From Phragmites australis (lineage: Eukaryota > Streptophyta > Magnoliopsida > Poales > Poaceae), in NCBI RefSeq assembly GCF_958298935.1, contig NC_084924.1, forward strand, positions 7,378,001-7,442,000: 64,000 bases of DNA. Direction: 5' to 3'. Both the position numbers and the translations under genes were made by a program. Below are positions 1-11,060 of this stretch, piece after piece. How positions within the stretch are numbered: position 1 is the stretch's first letter; each line of letters begins with the position of its first letter. The notes below the pieces were generated by a model. It made no database searches. It saw nothing but the letters and a program-made list of their open reading frames with translations, and had not been told where the DNA came from.

Positions 1-490
1 TGCTTTCTCTTATGTTTAGTTACAGAGAGGGAAAGAAAAATGAGTACAAGAAAAATAGGTACACCACCAGAACAAAAACGGGCAAATGCAAAACAGAGAA
101 CAAAAAGAAAGAAGTGTGTGACTAAACAATAATCTATAACATACACTTCCTATCTTCCTTTGCTAGTTTGCTGTATACAAATTAGTTGTCCTTAACCCCC
201 GACAATAATGCCTAACAAAAGGAATTAATCTGCTAGCTAAGTAAATTAAGAATCATCCGGAAGAAGATGAAGGTTCGTGATCTCATATTCATATATCCCA
301 TCCCATGCATCACCTCCAGGCACCATGCGAATCTCTCTCTGGATTCTCATCTTTCTCTGTCTAGCTCTCTCTCGATCTTCCCTGCTGGTTACTTCTCTTT
401 CTCTCTCTTTCCTCGCTGCTACTCCAAATGCATGATGCATGCGTGCACGAGCCATGAATGGTGATGTAGTAATGTATAAGCAATTAAGCA
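1..490. other. 3' flank and probable 3' UTR of the homeobox gene
   Basis: This stretch lies downstream of the stop codon of the minus-strand homeobox gene. Roughly the half nearest the stop is probably 3' UTR; it is pyrimidine-rich on the plus strand. I see no AATAAA hexamer that would fix the polyadenylation site. The reading frames on both strands here are short and show no recognisable protein. Confidence 0.4.
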
Positions 491-1036
491 TCAACAACCG
501 CTGTAGTCTCTCAAGGAGAACCGGCCGGTGCCGTCGGGCCCCGCGTTGCCGGCCCCAGCGTGCTGCAGGCCCAGCGTCAGCGACACGTCGCCGGCGGCCG
601 AACCGGTCGCGGCGGGCCCGTACCGCATCCTCACCCCGGGCTCGAACCGCCCGTACAGGTCGTCGGCGCCGCCGCCGACGTGCGAGTCGCCGCCGAGGAG
701 CTCCACCGGGTCGATCCCGACGAAGGCCGCGTCTGCCGCCGAGGGCTCCGCGGCGCCTGGGTCGGGCTTGTGCGGCATGACGCCGGGCGCCGTGCCGTGT
801 TCTTGCTGCAGGTGCCTGGCGCCGCCGTGCTGCATGCCCGATTGCTGGTGCGGGAGCTGCGCGGCGCCGGTGGTGGTCGGGGAGTGCGTGTCGTCGGCGC
901 CGGAGGGGTCGTTGCCGGACTCGGGCCCGCCGCCGCCGGCCGAGGAGCACTCGAGCTCCCTGCACTCTTGCTGGTACATCTCCTCGATCATGGGCTTCCA
1001 TAGACGAACACGGGCGTTGATGAACCAATTGGAGAC
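491..1036 (-). CDS. Homeobox gene exon 4 (residues 579-759 and stop)
   Basis: Starts after an ACTCCAG acceptor with [15 protein letters not shown], the recognition helix, followed by a Gly/Ala/Pro/Asp-rich C-terminal region. Near the end are the ZIBEL motif VSLTLGLQH and the terminal FSLRDYSGC. The exon is strongly GC-rich, unlike the AT-rich 4.1-kb intron before it, as is common in grass genes. Confidence 0.93.
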   Translation of the reverse strand, partial: VSNWFINARVRLWKPMIEEMYQQECRELECSSAGGGGPESGNDPSGADDTHSPTTTGAAQLPHQQSGMQHGGARHLQQEHGTAPGVMPHKPDPGAAEPSAADAAFVGIDPVELLGGDSHVGGGADDLYGRFEPGVRMRYGPAATGSAAGDVSLTLGLQHAGAGNAGPDGTGRFSLRDYSGC

Positions 1037-4000
1037 CTGGAGTTGATCCAAAGGCAAGCAACGGAATTATTGCAGGGACAGGGGTCCGTGCATGGCCAGT
1101 GGTGCCATGCGTGCATGCATGCATGTATGCTGCAGGGACGAATAAGGCTAGCTAGCTACGCCTACCCGGTCCTCACTGCCATGTTTCAGTTTTATCCTGC
1201 CCTCGTCTTGTTTCGTTTGTGTCCAATGTTTTGGATCTAGTTCTTTTGTAATTTAGCATGGATTTGCATTGCTTTAATTTCTGGGGTATGTCCATGTCTT
1301 TGCACATATTGACGGTAAATAGGGTAAATTTGAATGGTCACACTCCTAGCATGCATGCGTGTATGTTCTTGTGCATTATGCTACATTGAACTCTTAATTT
1401 TTTATTCTTGTATTCACTAGCTAGATTATTCATTCAACCCCTATATATGCTCCTGAATGTAATCATGTGAATATCTACACTGATAAATTATTCTTAGGCA
1501 AACCACTAGTTGAATATATAGTAATGCATGATGCGATGACTTGAAGTGTTCAGTACCTTCAACTTTAAGTTTAGTTATTCCAATGCCTATAATGCTAAAA
1601 TCATTTTTGTGCTTACGCAAATTTCTCGTTCATTCTTCCATATTTATCCGTAAATAAAGTGTATTTGCAAACATTTATTTGTTCTCTCTCGTGCACACTT
1701 CAATAGTTTCTAAGTCAGGGGTACACTAAAAAAATGTCCTAGAGAATTTAGTTTGGCATAAATATGGTCTATATAACGCTGAGGATATTTTGGAGCACAT
1801 GAGATCCTGTGTCCAGTATGTACGTCCATGTAGGTGCAAACTGCAAAGTTCCAAAAAGACAATGATTTACGCTGACAAGTGAGCATTAGATGATTTTATT
1901 TTGGGAAATTTGCATTATTCATTACGAATTGGCTAAATAGAATTTGTTGGTAAACATAAAAAAGTTAGAGGTAATTAAATATTCCAAGTCAACTCAGCCA
2001 ATAGTTTCAAACATTAATTTCACAAAAGGGGAAAATCCTAAAAGAGAGGTGCTACAGCATAGTCATACGCAGTTAGTTGTATAGAAATATAAAACTATAT
2101 ATTTCACATCTATTTGCATAATAGTGTCTAAAATTTGGCTAGACCTCACAAAAAAACCCACTATAATTCTGTAATACTAAACACATCATTGAAAATTTTA
2201 GGTCTTGTTATTAATTTAGTGACGCAAAAATGGTTCTTGTAATAGAAAGCAATTGTTTCTAACAGCATTATTGCTGCTGCATGCTGCAGCTAGTTCTAGC
2301 AATTCTATAATGTACAACTTCAAGTAATGTGAGTGTCTTAGAGAAATTATGTCTTTCCGGACCAAAATGTTAGTAATTTTCTGACTGCTAGTTTTTTAAC
2401 CACATGGGAATATGATATTCATAATACTATTACTATGTATGCATGCACATGCGCTTGCATGAACAAGATTGGAAATATACATGATTATAGATTGTAAAAA
2501 TACATATTGGAATTGTGAAAATAGTTTATGTATGAATTGTATACATGGCAGGCTCTCAGGATGTAGAAAATAGTTTTTCCATATGTTTTATTATATCTGA
2601 CTTTGGTGTCATCCACCTCCGTTTTTCCAATTCTTGTTTGTATATAATTCAAGTATATACGTATCTATGACATATATTAAAGGATCATGATTTAGAGCAA
2701 TTCTAGGCGTCAAGTATTGTAGTTATGGTTCATGTGAGTCCCACATATGTGTCTGTACATATGTATGGATACATATGCGTATGCGTACATGTGTGCATAC
2801 ACATAATTTTTTTGCAAAATTCCAAAAAAGAGCTAAAGTAATAATAGTTATATTGATAAATCGACTGAAATAATCTAAAATGCATAAGAAAATATCTAAA
2901 ACTCATAAAAATGAAACATATTTAGTTAGGTTTGTATTACTGTCGTATGTATGTTAAAATTGTGTGCATGCATGAAAGTACCACTGCTTTCCCACTAATT
3001 AAATGAATGTGTTAAATATTGATAAATTCATTAATAAATCTTGAGATGCCCAAAATTGATAAACATAATTTTTTTAGTCTTCTTTTGTCATGCTCTGGGC
3101 AACAAAAAATGGGCACAGCGTAGGTGTGCCAATCCACCTAGTATAGTTGGTTACATAAAAAGGTACCATGCATTAGTTGCATATACATTAGTTAAGTGCT
3201 TTGCAGGTATATATATTTGTAAACGATGTCACACAGTGTTGATGTAACCAGAGCCAGTATCTTAAAACAACAATAATTTGCTGAGAACGTTAGACCAAAT
3301 GATGAATTTAAAAGGGAAATTCTCTTCGTATGGAATGAAGTAGGTTAACTGGACAACTATTGGCTACTTAAACAAGTTAGCTAGATGAGAACTTGGAATA
3401 AACGGTGTACCTACTAGCTGGACACAATTGTGGCTCACATGGTGCAACCGAGGGGTGATCCTAGTGAACTTCTAACAAGAAATTGGTAGCTATTGTTTAC
3501 ACCATGTGAAGTTGTTTTCCTCATCGACAACACCACATAAAGCATAACAATGGATCGCAAAGCATCTGTTATTGTAGTTAGCTAGGTACGTAGTGTCGTT
3601 TCTAGATGCTTTGGAATGATAGAAGAGTTGCCACCATATAGAAAACAAGGAATAACATTCCCATAGGATCGATAAAACAATTTTTACGATTGATGGAGCC
3701 AGAAAATTTTCATGAGGAAGCTGTCAATTCTAAAGTATGAAAAATGTTCGCAAGGAGTGAGCTACGACGTATATATATGCGCTTCCCACCTAGATATATG
3801 AACTGAAGCAGCTAATTTCTAAATCAAAATATTTCACAATCACCATATATATATACGGCGATTTCACACAGGAGGCCAGGAAGGAATAATTGGACAAGCG
3901 GAGCTGAAGAGGGACCGGGTTTGCGTTGTCACATTGGGCAAGAACAGAGGAGGAAAATTTCTACGATGAGGCCTTCGGTTGATAATGACCCAGTACCCTT

Positions 4001-4264
4001 AAGTTGGGAGACGTGCTACGCAAATGGCTGGAACATGAGGGGCACTTGTGCAGGGACCACGTAAGTGCATGAAGGAAAGAAAAGAGACTAAGAGAGAGAT
4101 GAAGTAAAAAAGGATAAACGTGAGGAGCAGCTCGAGTAGGGTTCAGTCGAGTGCATCATGCACGCCAAATAAGTGGACCATTCATGTTGCATTTTAATCG
4201 TTTCCTATCCCAATTTAACTTCTACACACTCATTGATACATACATACATACATACATACATACA

Positions 4265-4311
<47 letters not shown>

Positions 4312-4312
4312 G

Positions 4313-4344
<32 letters not shown>

Positions 4345-7300
4345 TATATATGTATGTATCAATGAGTGTGTAGAAGATATCTGAAAATGATTTTATCCTC
4401 TTGCCATCTTTGTAAATTTAGACAGTTTATAAGAATTTTTTTGGATTACCGACCCAAACAAAAATAAAAATAAAATCATATCCAGTTTTCTCTCATATGC
4501 CCTCCAAATATTGGAGTGATTTAATTTTGAGTAAGGTGGATAAACCCTATTTTGTACTCACTGATATATATACACCCCAAAAAATAGATTGCTCAACGAT
4601 GGCATATGTTAGTGAATTACTTTAATTGGTTCATATAGTTATATTTTAGCTTTTATCATGGCTGTTTTTTGGGTATTTTATTCGACGCTTCTAAGTATAT
4701 GAGCATTCAAGTGTTTACTGTACACAAACACTACTAGTAATACAAGAGTGTCTTTCATTTTGATTGTTACCGCTTGTCCTACTCCAAATGCTCATTTCAA
4801 TTTAGCATGAGAAGAGATGCTATACTCTTAAGTATGAATTTCATTAATCTTCAAGGTAACGAAGGAGGATAAATTGTGTACATGTTAGATTCATCCTAAG
4901 TATTTCCGTGGAGCACATTCAGTACAGTGGCAGGCTCTATTCCGCTTGGGGAAATAAAATGAGCGCTAGCTACACATAAGACAATAATGCAGAGGGCCAT
5001 ATATTTTGAGTTTATTCCAAAAGGAAATGCATCCAAATTAGTAAAAACAAACAGCATGAACATATAAAAACTGGCATGCTCAACAATAGGCGATCGAAAG
5101 CTCTGATTATTCCGAATGTACTGTGAATGGGTGCAAGCTAGTATACAAACTAACCTGGTTCCTCGACAACCCGGTCTGCCTCGCCAACAGGTGCTTATCG
5201 GCGTCGCTCGGGTACCTGCGGACGGCACGAGAAACCATGCACACACATGAGCATAACACCATGCAGCACACTGTACCAACGGCACATAGAAAAGGACCCG
5301 TGTTAAGGCTGCATGCAGTACGTTGCTGGATGCACACTATCTTCTGCCTAGCATGCAGCCTGCCTGCAGCAGGGACAGCATGCACTATTCACCAGTCATA
5401 CACGCATTTTATGTGCGCTGATCGTATGGACGAGCAGTCGAGCACTGAGATCCATGTACGTATGGCGAGCGAGCGCACCCCGCTCAATCTCTTATTTTTT
5501 AGTGAACTTCAGTGGATTCAGTTATTTTTTCATGAAGATGCAAATGTCCGGTCACTAGTATGCCTTCGCTCATATTTTGAACTGAATCCGCCCCTGTCTG
5601 CACTCTGCATGCATGCAGCACCAGGCGCCAAGGAAAACGGATTCCAAGGCCGATATATTCACCTCTGATAGTTTGATCTCCCGCAGATGCATGGCAATGG
5701 CTCCTTGATCTGTAAGGAATCTGGACCGGACGGCGCATGTAAAGGAGACCGGCTCAAGTGCAGCGCACATTGCAGAAAGGCTCATGCCTAGGGATGCAGG
5801 TGGTGTGTGTTGCGGCTACCGTCCCCATGTCTGCACTGTCCTCCAGGAAGAAGCGGGCTGCCGCAAGCCCGCTTAAACTTCCTACTGATATTTGGTGGGT
5901 TCCACTACACCTATATAATGGCATGCCTAATAGAGTGATTAGTACTAACGCACTACCAATAGCAGGCCAGACAAAACACGTGCTCGGGAGGAGGTGCTGA
6001 TCGAGCAGGATTGTGTCGGCTTGCACCCGCTTCTGTCGGGCACCGCCGACGTCACGATGTCCTCGATCATCGCTGTCCTGGATGCGCCATCCACAAGGAG
6101 GATGACACTGCTGAAGCTCCCTAACTTGCATCCAAATTAAACAGAGAAACAACTAATCAAAGGTGAAATTCTGCACAAGAATGTTCAGAAAATCAGTGGA
6201 CAACATCTGTGCGTTCATTACCAAGCTCTGGCTTCATGTGTGTGGGGGACATTGAGCCCGACCTCCAGCTCATCTGTATCGGGATTGAGCTCAAGTCCCG
6301 CTTCCACAACGACATGCAGGCCATCCGTGACGCTGTCAGTCCGATTTCTTCCCCAAGACCCAATCTGAATCTGGTCTGCGCTGCCGCCTCCTTCTCCACG
6401 CACGGTGGTCGCCGGTGACTCCGTGCCCTTGCGCGGTTGCCGCCTCCCTCCACGATGAGGCACTCCAATGATTCCTCATGAGCAATCAAGAAAATGCCTG
6501 GGAGACAGCCGTGGCGGAGGAAGCAGGAAGAGGATTGGGCGGAGGAGGCAGATCTGCAGTGGGGAGACGCCGATTTGGGCAAGGAGCAGCATGGTCTAGT
6601 GCAAGGATGCCGATTTGAGTGAGGAAGAGCTTGACTCCAGCGGCGAGCACACCGATTTGGGTGTGGAGTTCGTTTGTGACGAGGAGCTCCATTGATGGCT
6701 TGCGGCGGCGCCGGCTGATGCGGGGTTGCCCGCGTACAGCCGCTCCAGTTTTGTAGGCTAACTTGCGGTGTATGTGGGCTTGCGGCGCCGTCCTGCCCGG
6801 TGGGTTAGCGGCGTGGCCCGCACCACTTGCATTCTTACTCACGCCAGCATGGAGAAACGCCGCTGCGTACGTGTAGCTTTTGCATGCTCGCGCGCGAAAG
6901 CGAGCAGCCTTCTCGAGGAGCCAGAATTCCTGAGTGGCAGCCAGGATCTAGCCGGCCTACCACTAACCGCAGTAAAACCAGAAAAAAAGTAAATTTCTGC
7001 AATGATGGGAAAGTAAACCGGGGGGGCAAAAGGGTGGGAATATGCACAGGCGCACAGTCCCCGGCATGCATGGTTGCTGCGGCCGGTTTTTTTAGCGTAG
7101 ATCTCGAAAAAATTACTGCTTTTGCTAAAGCACAGCAGCGAACAAGAGGGGCAGAGAAAAGCAAAGTAGAAGCTGCCCGTGATGAGTAGTAGGAGTGTAC
7201 CCCTCTCGCGCCACGGCATCACTGATCGATCCCATGCGGCCATGCATGCATATGGTGCATTTGCGACAAGCATCAAATGCCATATGGCAACAAAATGCAA

Positions 7301-10290
7301 CTGCTATCCATACGCAAGAACATGCATGGCTAGCTTCCATGTATGCATTTACGGAGATTGAGATGGAGGTGAGGTGAGGTGAGGAGAGTGACGTACGGGT
7401 GGAGGAAGTGCTCGAAGAGCCAGGAGCGTAGGATGTTGACGGAGCGCTCGGGGAGGCCGCGCTGGGGGCGCCAGGCCTCCTGCTCCATCATGCCCATGTG
7501 GTGGAAGGCGCGCTGCTGCCGGAGGCTCTGGTCGATGGCACGTAGCCGCGGCGTCTCACCCTTGGTGAGCCCCGAGCTGGTGCCGGCGTCCTTCTCACCC
7601 AGTAGCTCGCACGTGTGCCGCAACTGCGCGGCGATGGCGTCCTTGAGGCACCGGAAGTGCCGCGACATGGCCTTCTGCGCCAGCGCCGTGTACGGCGTCG
7701 CCGCGCCGAACCCCATCACCGAGTCGAAGAAGTTCACCACCATCTGCATCTGATCGCAGTAGTGGTTGTACCTCCGATCTACCTGAAGCAAAACAAACAA
7801 AAAATTAACAGCTCGTAGTCAAAAACCCTCTCGATTACTCGATCAAATAATTTACGATCGAAAACAAATGAACGCAAGAAACAAAACTCGGGGTGCGGCA
7901 ATTAAAGAATGGGCATGGCGTTGCATATGTCGCTGGCACAATTATGAGAAATGGGGAGAAGGAACAAAAGAAGCCGAGGCCCACCGGCATTTGGCAAGAG
8001 CCGAGCTGCAAGCCATACGCATCTGGTGAGTGACTTGCATGTGCCGATTGTTTGTTCCTGTGCTAGCTCAAGCCGCGGTGATCACTCAGCTCGCTCGCCA
8101 ATCATGCATGCAGTGCCTAGGAGTTGTAACATAGTGTAGTAGCCAGGGACATGCGACTGCTACCTCTCGTACTCTCTCCCTGCAGTGCCAATTGTAACAG
8201 TGCATGCCAATAAGACCATAAACTATCTAATCTAGCCACACCAGCTACCTTCGATTCTTAGTTGAAGTTCGAGGCTGATGCTAGACAATGCATGATTGCA
8301 GCTTGCACCAACTACCGGTATATATGCATATACATATACATACACCTATGTATATGTATATATATAAATACATATATGTATATATACTAGTTGAACCAAA
8401 TTAAGCTTTCACTTGCGTATTATATATGTGAAAAAATTAGGTAGTGACCCAACGTACGCATATATAATCAGCATAAACTACTATGTCGAGATGTGATGGT
8501 AGCATTGGGGGAGAGAGGGGCCGTGGTACTTCTTTTCCCTTGTGGGGATATGGAGAGAGACAAGATGGAGATAAAGAAATGGAGGCGATGAATGCTGCGG
8601 CAACTGCTCGCATGCACAGCAGCAGCCGCACCAACAACCGCACAAAAAGAAATGGAGGATCGATGTTACTATGATTGGAGATTCATATCTCTTGGAGTTT
8701 GTGTTGCGGCGGCTCCTGCTGCAGTCAGGCAGCCTGCATGCCATTGGCGACCACCTGCCACGTCCGTGAAGAATGACTTGGCGGTAAAAAACAAGCACGA
8801 ACTTGTTCTGGTACTGTACTACCACGTACGTACCGGCTCTGCCTACCTACCGCCGCGGCCGCAACTACCTAAGCGCCGCCGTGGCCGCGCGCGTCGTCGG
8901 CCTGCGCTGTGGCGTCAGCGAACATGCACCCATGCATGCAGAAGAGGAGAAAGAGAGAGCGAGCGAGAGAGAAATTTGTGTGTGTGGAGGGCAGTGGACG
9001 TGCCTCGTCAACCATGGAGATGAGCTTGGCCTTCTTGCGCTGGTGCTCGAATCGGTCGGCAGGGGACAGCTGCGGGGGCTCCTTGGACGCGGATGACGGC
9101 AACTGCGCGGCGCCGGAGCTGGAAGCGCCGCCCTTGCTTGCGTTAGGGTAGGACGCCGAGGCCCCGCGCCCGCCGCCCTTGATCTGCCCGCGGCCGACGC
9201 TGCAGAACTCCTCGAGGAGCTCCTGCGCCGCGCGGTTGTACTTGGAGTTGCGCAGCACGCCGGCGACGCCGGCCGGGCCGTAGCCGACGTGCAGCTGCTG
9301 CCCCAGTGCGCCGACCTGGCCGTGCAATGCCATCGGGAGCTGCTGCATCGACGGGCCCTGTTGTTGCTGCTGCTGCCGGTTGAAGTAGAGCATGCCGTCC
9401 CTGACACTCATCTCCTCGGCCTGCTTCGCCATCTCCAGCTGCTGCAGCGATGGCGACAGCGAGAGGGACAGCCCTTGGCCTTCCACCACTCCGGCACCGC
9501 AGCCGCCGAACGGAGCTGCGGCGCTGCCGAACGCCTGGAACGCCTCGTGGTGTTGGATAGCTGACTGTGCGTCCGACGGCGGCGGCGACGTCGGCGTCGA
9601 TCTCGACTGCTGCTGCTGCTGTGGGTTCATCAAGAATAGCTGCATGGCGGCGGCCGGGTCGGCGGTGAGGCCAGACATGCTGCCTTGCTGCTTGGGCGAT
9701 GACGTCTCACCTAACGAGCCCAGGTTGGCCCCACCGAGGACCAAGCCAGCACGGCTAGCCGCGCCGCCGCTGAACCAACTGCCGTCGCCGGACAAGCCGG
9801 CCACCCCTCCCGGCCCCTGCCGTAGCCCGAAGCGGTAGTTGGCGCCCATCTGGCTGACCAGCAGCTCGGTGGCGGAGGGTCCCGACGGCGGCGCGGGGAA
9901 GTTGAACATCTCGGAGAGCATGTTGGAGGCCCCAGCGGCCGCCGTATGCTCGTACATGGCCCCGGGTTCGGCATGCTCGTCGCCCTCGATGGGGAGCAGG
10001 CCGTGCCCGCCGGCGGCTGCCGGGTCGAAGCCCTGAACCCTCAGCTTGTCGCGGCGGCTCTGCTGCGCCACGTGCTGCTGCTGCTCCTGCCGCTGGTCCT
10101 GGCTGGAGTCCGGCCGGTCGAAGCCATCGGAGAAGCCAAAGACGCCGCTGCTGCCCTGGTGGAATCCCTGGGATTGGGACATAGAACTCGCTGTGGCCGG
10201 GCGGCCGGCGGAGATCGCTGGGCTGCTCTTTGGTTGCCTCACGTACGTGGTCGTCTGCCCTGGCTGAGACGGTGGCGCCGCTATGCCCAT
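491..10290 (-). CDS. BEL1-like (BELL-class TALE) homeodomain transcription factor, whole coding span
   Basis: Nuclear TALE-class DNA-binding protein. Family members pair with KNOX homeodomain proteins and act in meristem and organ patterning. Joining four exons (10290-9004, 7782-7397, 5215-5155, 1036-491) gives 759 codons plus a stop with all phases matching. Visible parts: an N-terminal Gly/Ser/Gln-rich region, a ZIBEL-like GLSLSLSP motif near residue 273, the SKY box starting [15 protein letters not shown] at 349-363, the BEL domain about 411-480, the homeodomain about 533-595 with the TALE three-residue loop extension (HPYPSD) and recognition helix [11 protein letters not shown] at 579-589, a second ZIBEL motif VSLTLGLQH at 729-737, and an end FSLRDYSGC. 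Length is normal for the family. All key residues are present and I see no internal stop, so the gene looks functional. I am sure of the family but cannot name the orthologue. Confidence 0.95.
1037..5154 (-). other. Homeobox gene intron 3 (4.1 kb)
   Basis: AT-rich, canonical GT-AG. Apart from the microsatellite palindrome at 4219-4376 and scattered CATGCATG (RY-type) runs near the exon 4 side, I see no transposon signature or nested gene. Long introns near the homeobox are often regulatory in this class, but nothing here proves it. Confidence 0.8.
4219..4376. repeat. 158-bp palindrome built on CATA/TA/TATG microsatellites
   Basis: The left arm begins CTTCTACACACTCATTGATA and the right arm ends with its exact reverse complement; perfect pairing extends 28 bp from each end. 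The interior is (CATA)n, then (TA)n, then (TATG)n, so the whole unit can fold into one hairpin. It lies in intron 3 of the homeobox gene. Confidence 0.9.
5155..5215 (-). CDS. Homeobox gene exon 3, 61-bp micro-exon (residues 558-578)
   Basis: Between a CGCAG acceptor and a GTTAGT donor. It encodes the end of the loop extension and helix 2 ([13 protein letters not shown], then TGLSRNQ). A very short exon in the middle of the homeobox is typical of plant BELL genes. Without it the homeodomain would be out of frame, so it is certainly used. Confidence 0.93.
5216..7396 (-). other. Homeobox gene intron 2 (2.2 kb), partly GC-rich
   Basis: Canonical GT-AG. Its middle, about 6180-7000, is unusually GC-rich and contains several loose copies of a GCCGATTTG-type phrase (about 6570-6660), unlike the other introns of the gene. 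The frames in it are short and unrecognised, so I read it as inserted repeat DNA of unknown class rather than coding sequence. Confidence 0.7.
7397..7782 (-). CDS. Homeobox gene exon 2 (residues 430-558)
   Basis: Starts after a clean TTCAG acceptor with [11 protein letters not shown]. It covers the second half of the BEL domain ([13 protein letters not shown]), the linker and the first helices of the homeodomain ([20 protein letters not shown], then EHFLH). It is 386 bp and ends in phase 2 at a GTACGT donor. The split codon CC|G restores the Pro of HPYPSD with exon 3. Confidence 0.93.
7783..9003 (-). other. Homeobox gene intron 1 (1.2 kb), GC-AG type
   Basis: The donor reads GAG|GCACGT and the acceptor TTCAG|GTAG. 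Contains a low-complexity TATG/TA stretch around 8315-8392. No other feature recognised. Confidence 0.75.
9004..10290 (-). CDS. Homeobox gene exon 1 (residues 1-429)
   Basis: Begins at ATG 10290 (MGIAAPPSQ) and ends with GAC GAG, phase 0. It carries the SKY box and the first half of the BEL domain, ending ...AKLISMVDE. The start is chosen because the frame upstream meets a stop: TGA in unspliced sequence, or TAG just before the leader junction if the leader intron is removed. The base after the exon gives GCACGT, not GT, so a GC donor is needed. Exon 2 resumes at VDRRY, which completes the conserved BEL-domain sequence across the join. Confidence 0.9.
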
Positions 10291-11060
10291 GCCGGCGGCG
10301 CCACTGTCATCATCATCGGCGGGATCCCAGCCAAGAACTCCCCCTTGTTCCGCAACTACCTGCAGAACTCATCAGCAGCAGCAACCTCAGCACCTGATCA
10401 GACATAATAGAACAAGAAAAAAAAAAGAATCCAAGCCGGAGAACAGAATTGCACTCTCAAAATTAAATTGAAAAAAATCTCTCTTTTCCCAAACCCCTAC
10501 TGCTAAGCAGCATGTACGAACAGCCCGAATCAAGCAGAATCGATCGACGGGCAAGCAAGTCTAGCTATCTTTTCTCCCGCAGCCGCGTTTGCTTACCTTA
10601 ACCTACGAGGAGCACATCGTTATCTCGGTGCGGGAGTGAAAGGCTTGCGCTTGCCTCCGAGACTCCTCGCCGCCATCTCTGTCTCTCTCCTTGTCTCCCT
10701 CTCTCCCTCCCTAAATCTCCTTTTCTCAATCCCTCTCCCTCTCCCTCTCTCCCCCTGTGCTGTGACTAACTCTATATTTTTTTTCGTCGTCCCTTTGTCC
10801 GGTCGGGCACAGCAGCAGCCTTCTGATTCTGAAAGGGAAGAAGAGCGACGCAAAGGGGAGAGCAGCCGCGCAGGGACGGAGGCTGGTATATAAAAAAAAA
10901 ACGAGTTTTTTTTTTCCCGGTGCTCTGCTGCTGATCCCTCCTGCTGCGGAGCTGCTGATATTGGAATTGGACAGAGCTCGGCAGCAACCCAATCCCAAAG
11001 GGAGGAAAAGGTCGCTGTTGCGCTCGCGCGCTCTCTGTCTCTCTCCTCCCTCCTTTGGTA
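10291..11060 (-). promoter_or_regulatory. Leader and proximal upstream region of the homeobox gene, with uORFs and GA-rich tracts
   Basis: On the transcript strand this region holds long GA-rich runs (about 10678-10760 and 11020-11060), possible GAGA-type (BPC) binding sites or leader sequence. Three upstream ATG frames are visible: 10676-10620 (18 codons, purine at -3 and G at +4), 10617-10603 (4 codons) and 10316-10281 (11 codons, overlapping the main ATG in another frame). I cannot place the transcription start; no convincing TATA box is seen on the minus strand. Confidence 0.5.
10360..10596 (-). other. Probable intron in the 5' leader of the homeobox gene
   Basis: On the minus strand TAAG|GTAAGC at 10597/10596 is a near-consensus donor and TTCTGCAG|GT ending at 10360 is a good acceptor, giving a 237-bp intron. 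Plant BELL genes often have a leader intron. Splicing leaves the main ATG as the first codon of the long frame because TAG lies two codons before the join. Confidence 0.55.

Noticed and set aside
4151..4384. Frames with HTYI/YIYI repeats
   Set aside because: Translation of CATA/TATG microsatellites.
8998..8999. Alternative GT donor for homeobox intron 1 four bases downstream
   Set aside because: It would add bases that shift the frame into exon 2, and the conserved BEL-domain sequence requires the join at the GC site.
8866..9407. 180-codon Ser/Arg-rich minus-strand frame overlapping homeobox exon 1
   Set aside because: Out-of-frame shadow of a GC-rich coding exon.
10885..10893. GTATATAAA near the homeobox leader as a TATA box
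   Set aside because: The TATAAA orientation is plus while the gene is minus. On the minus strand it is only a weak TATATACC next to a poly-T run.
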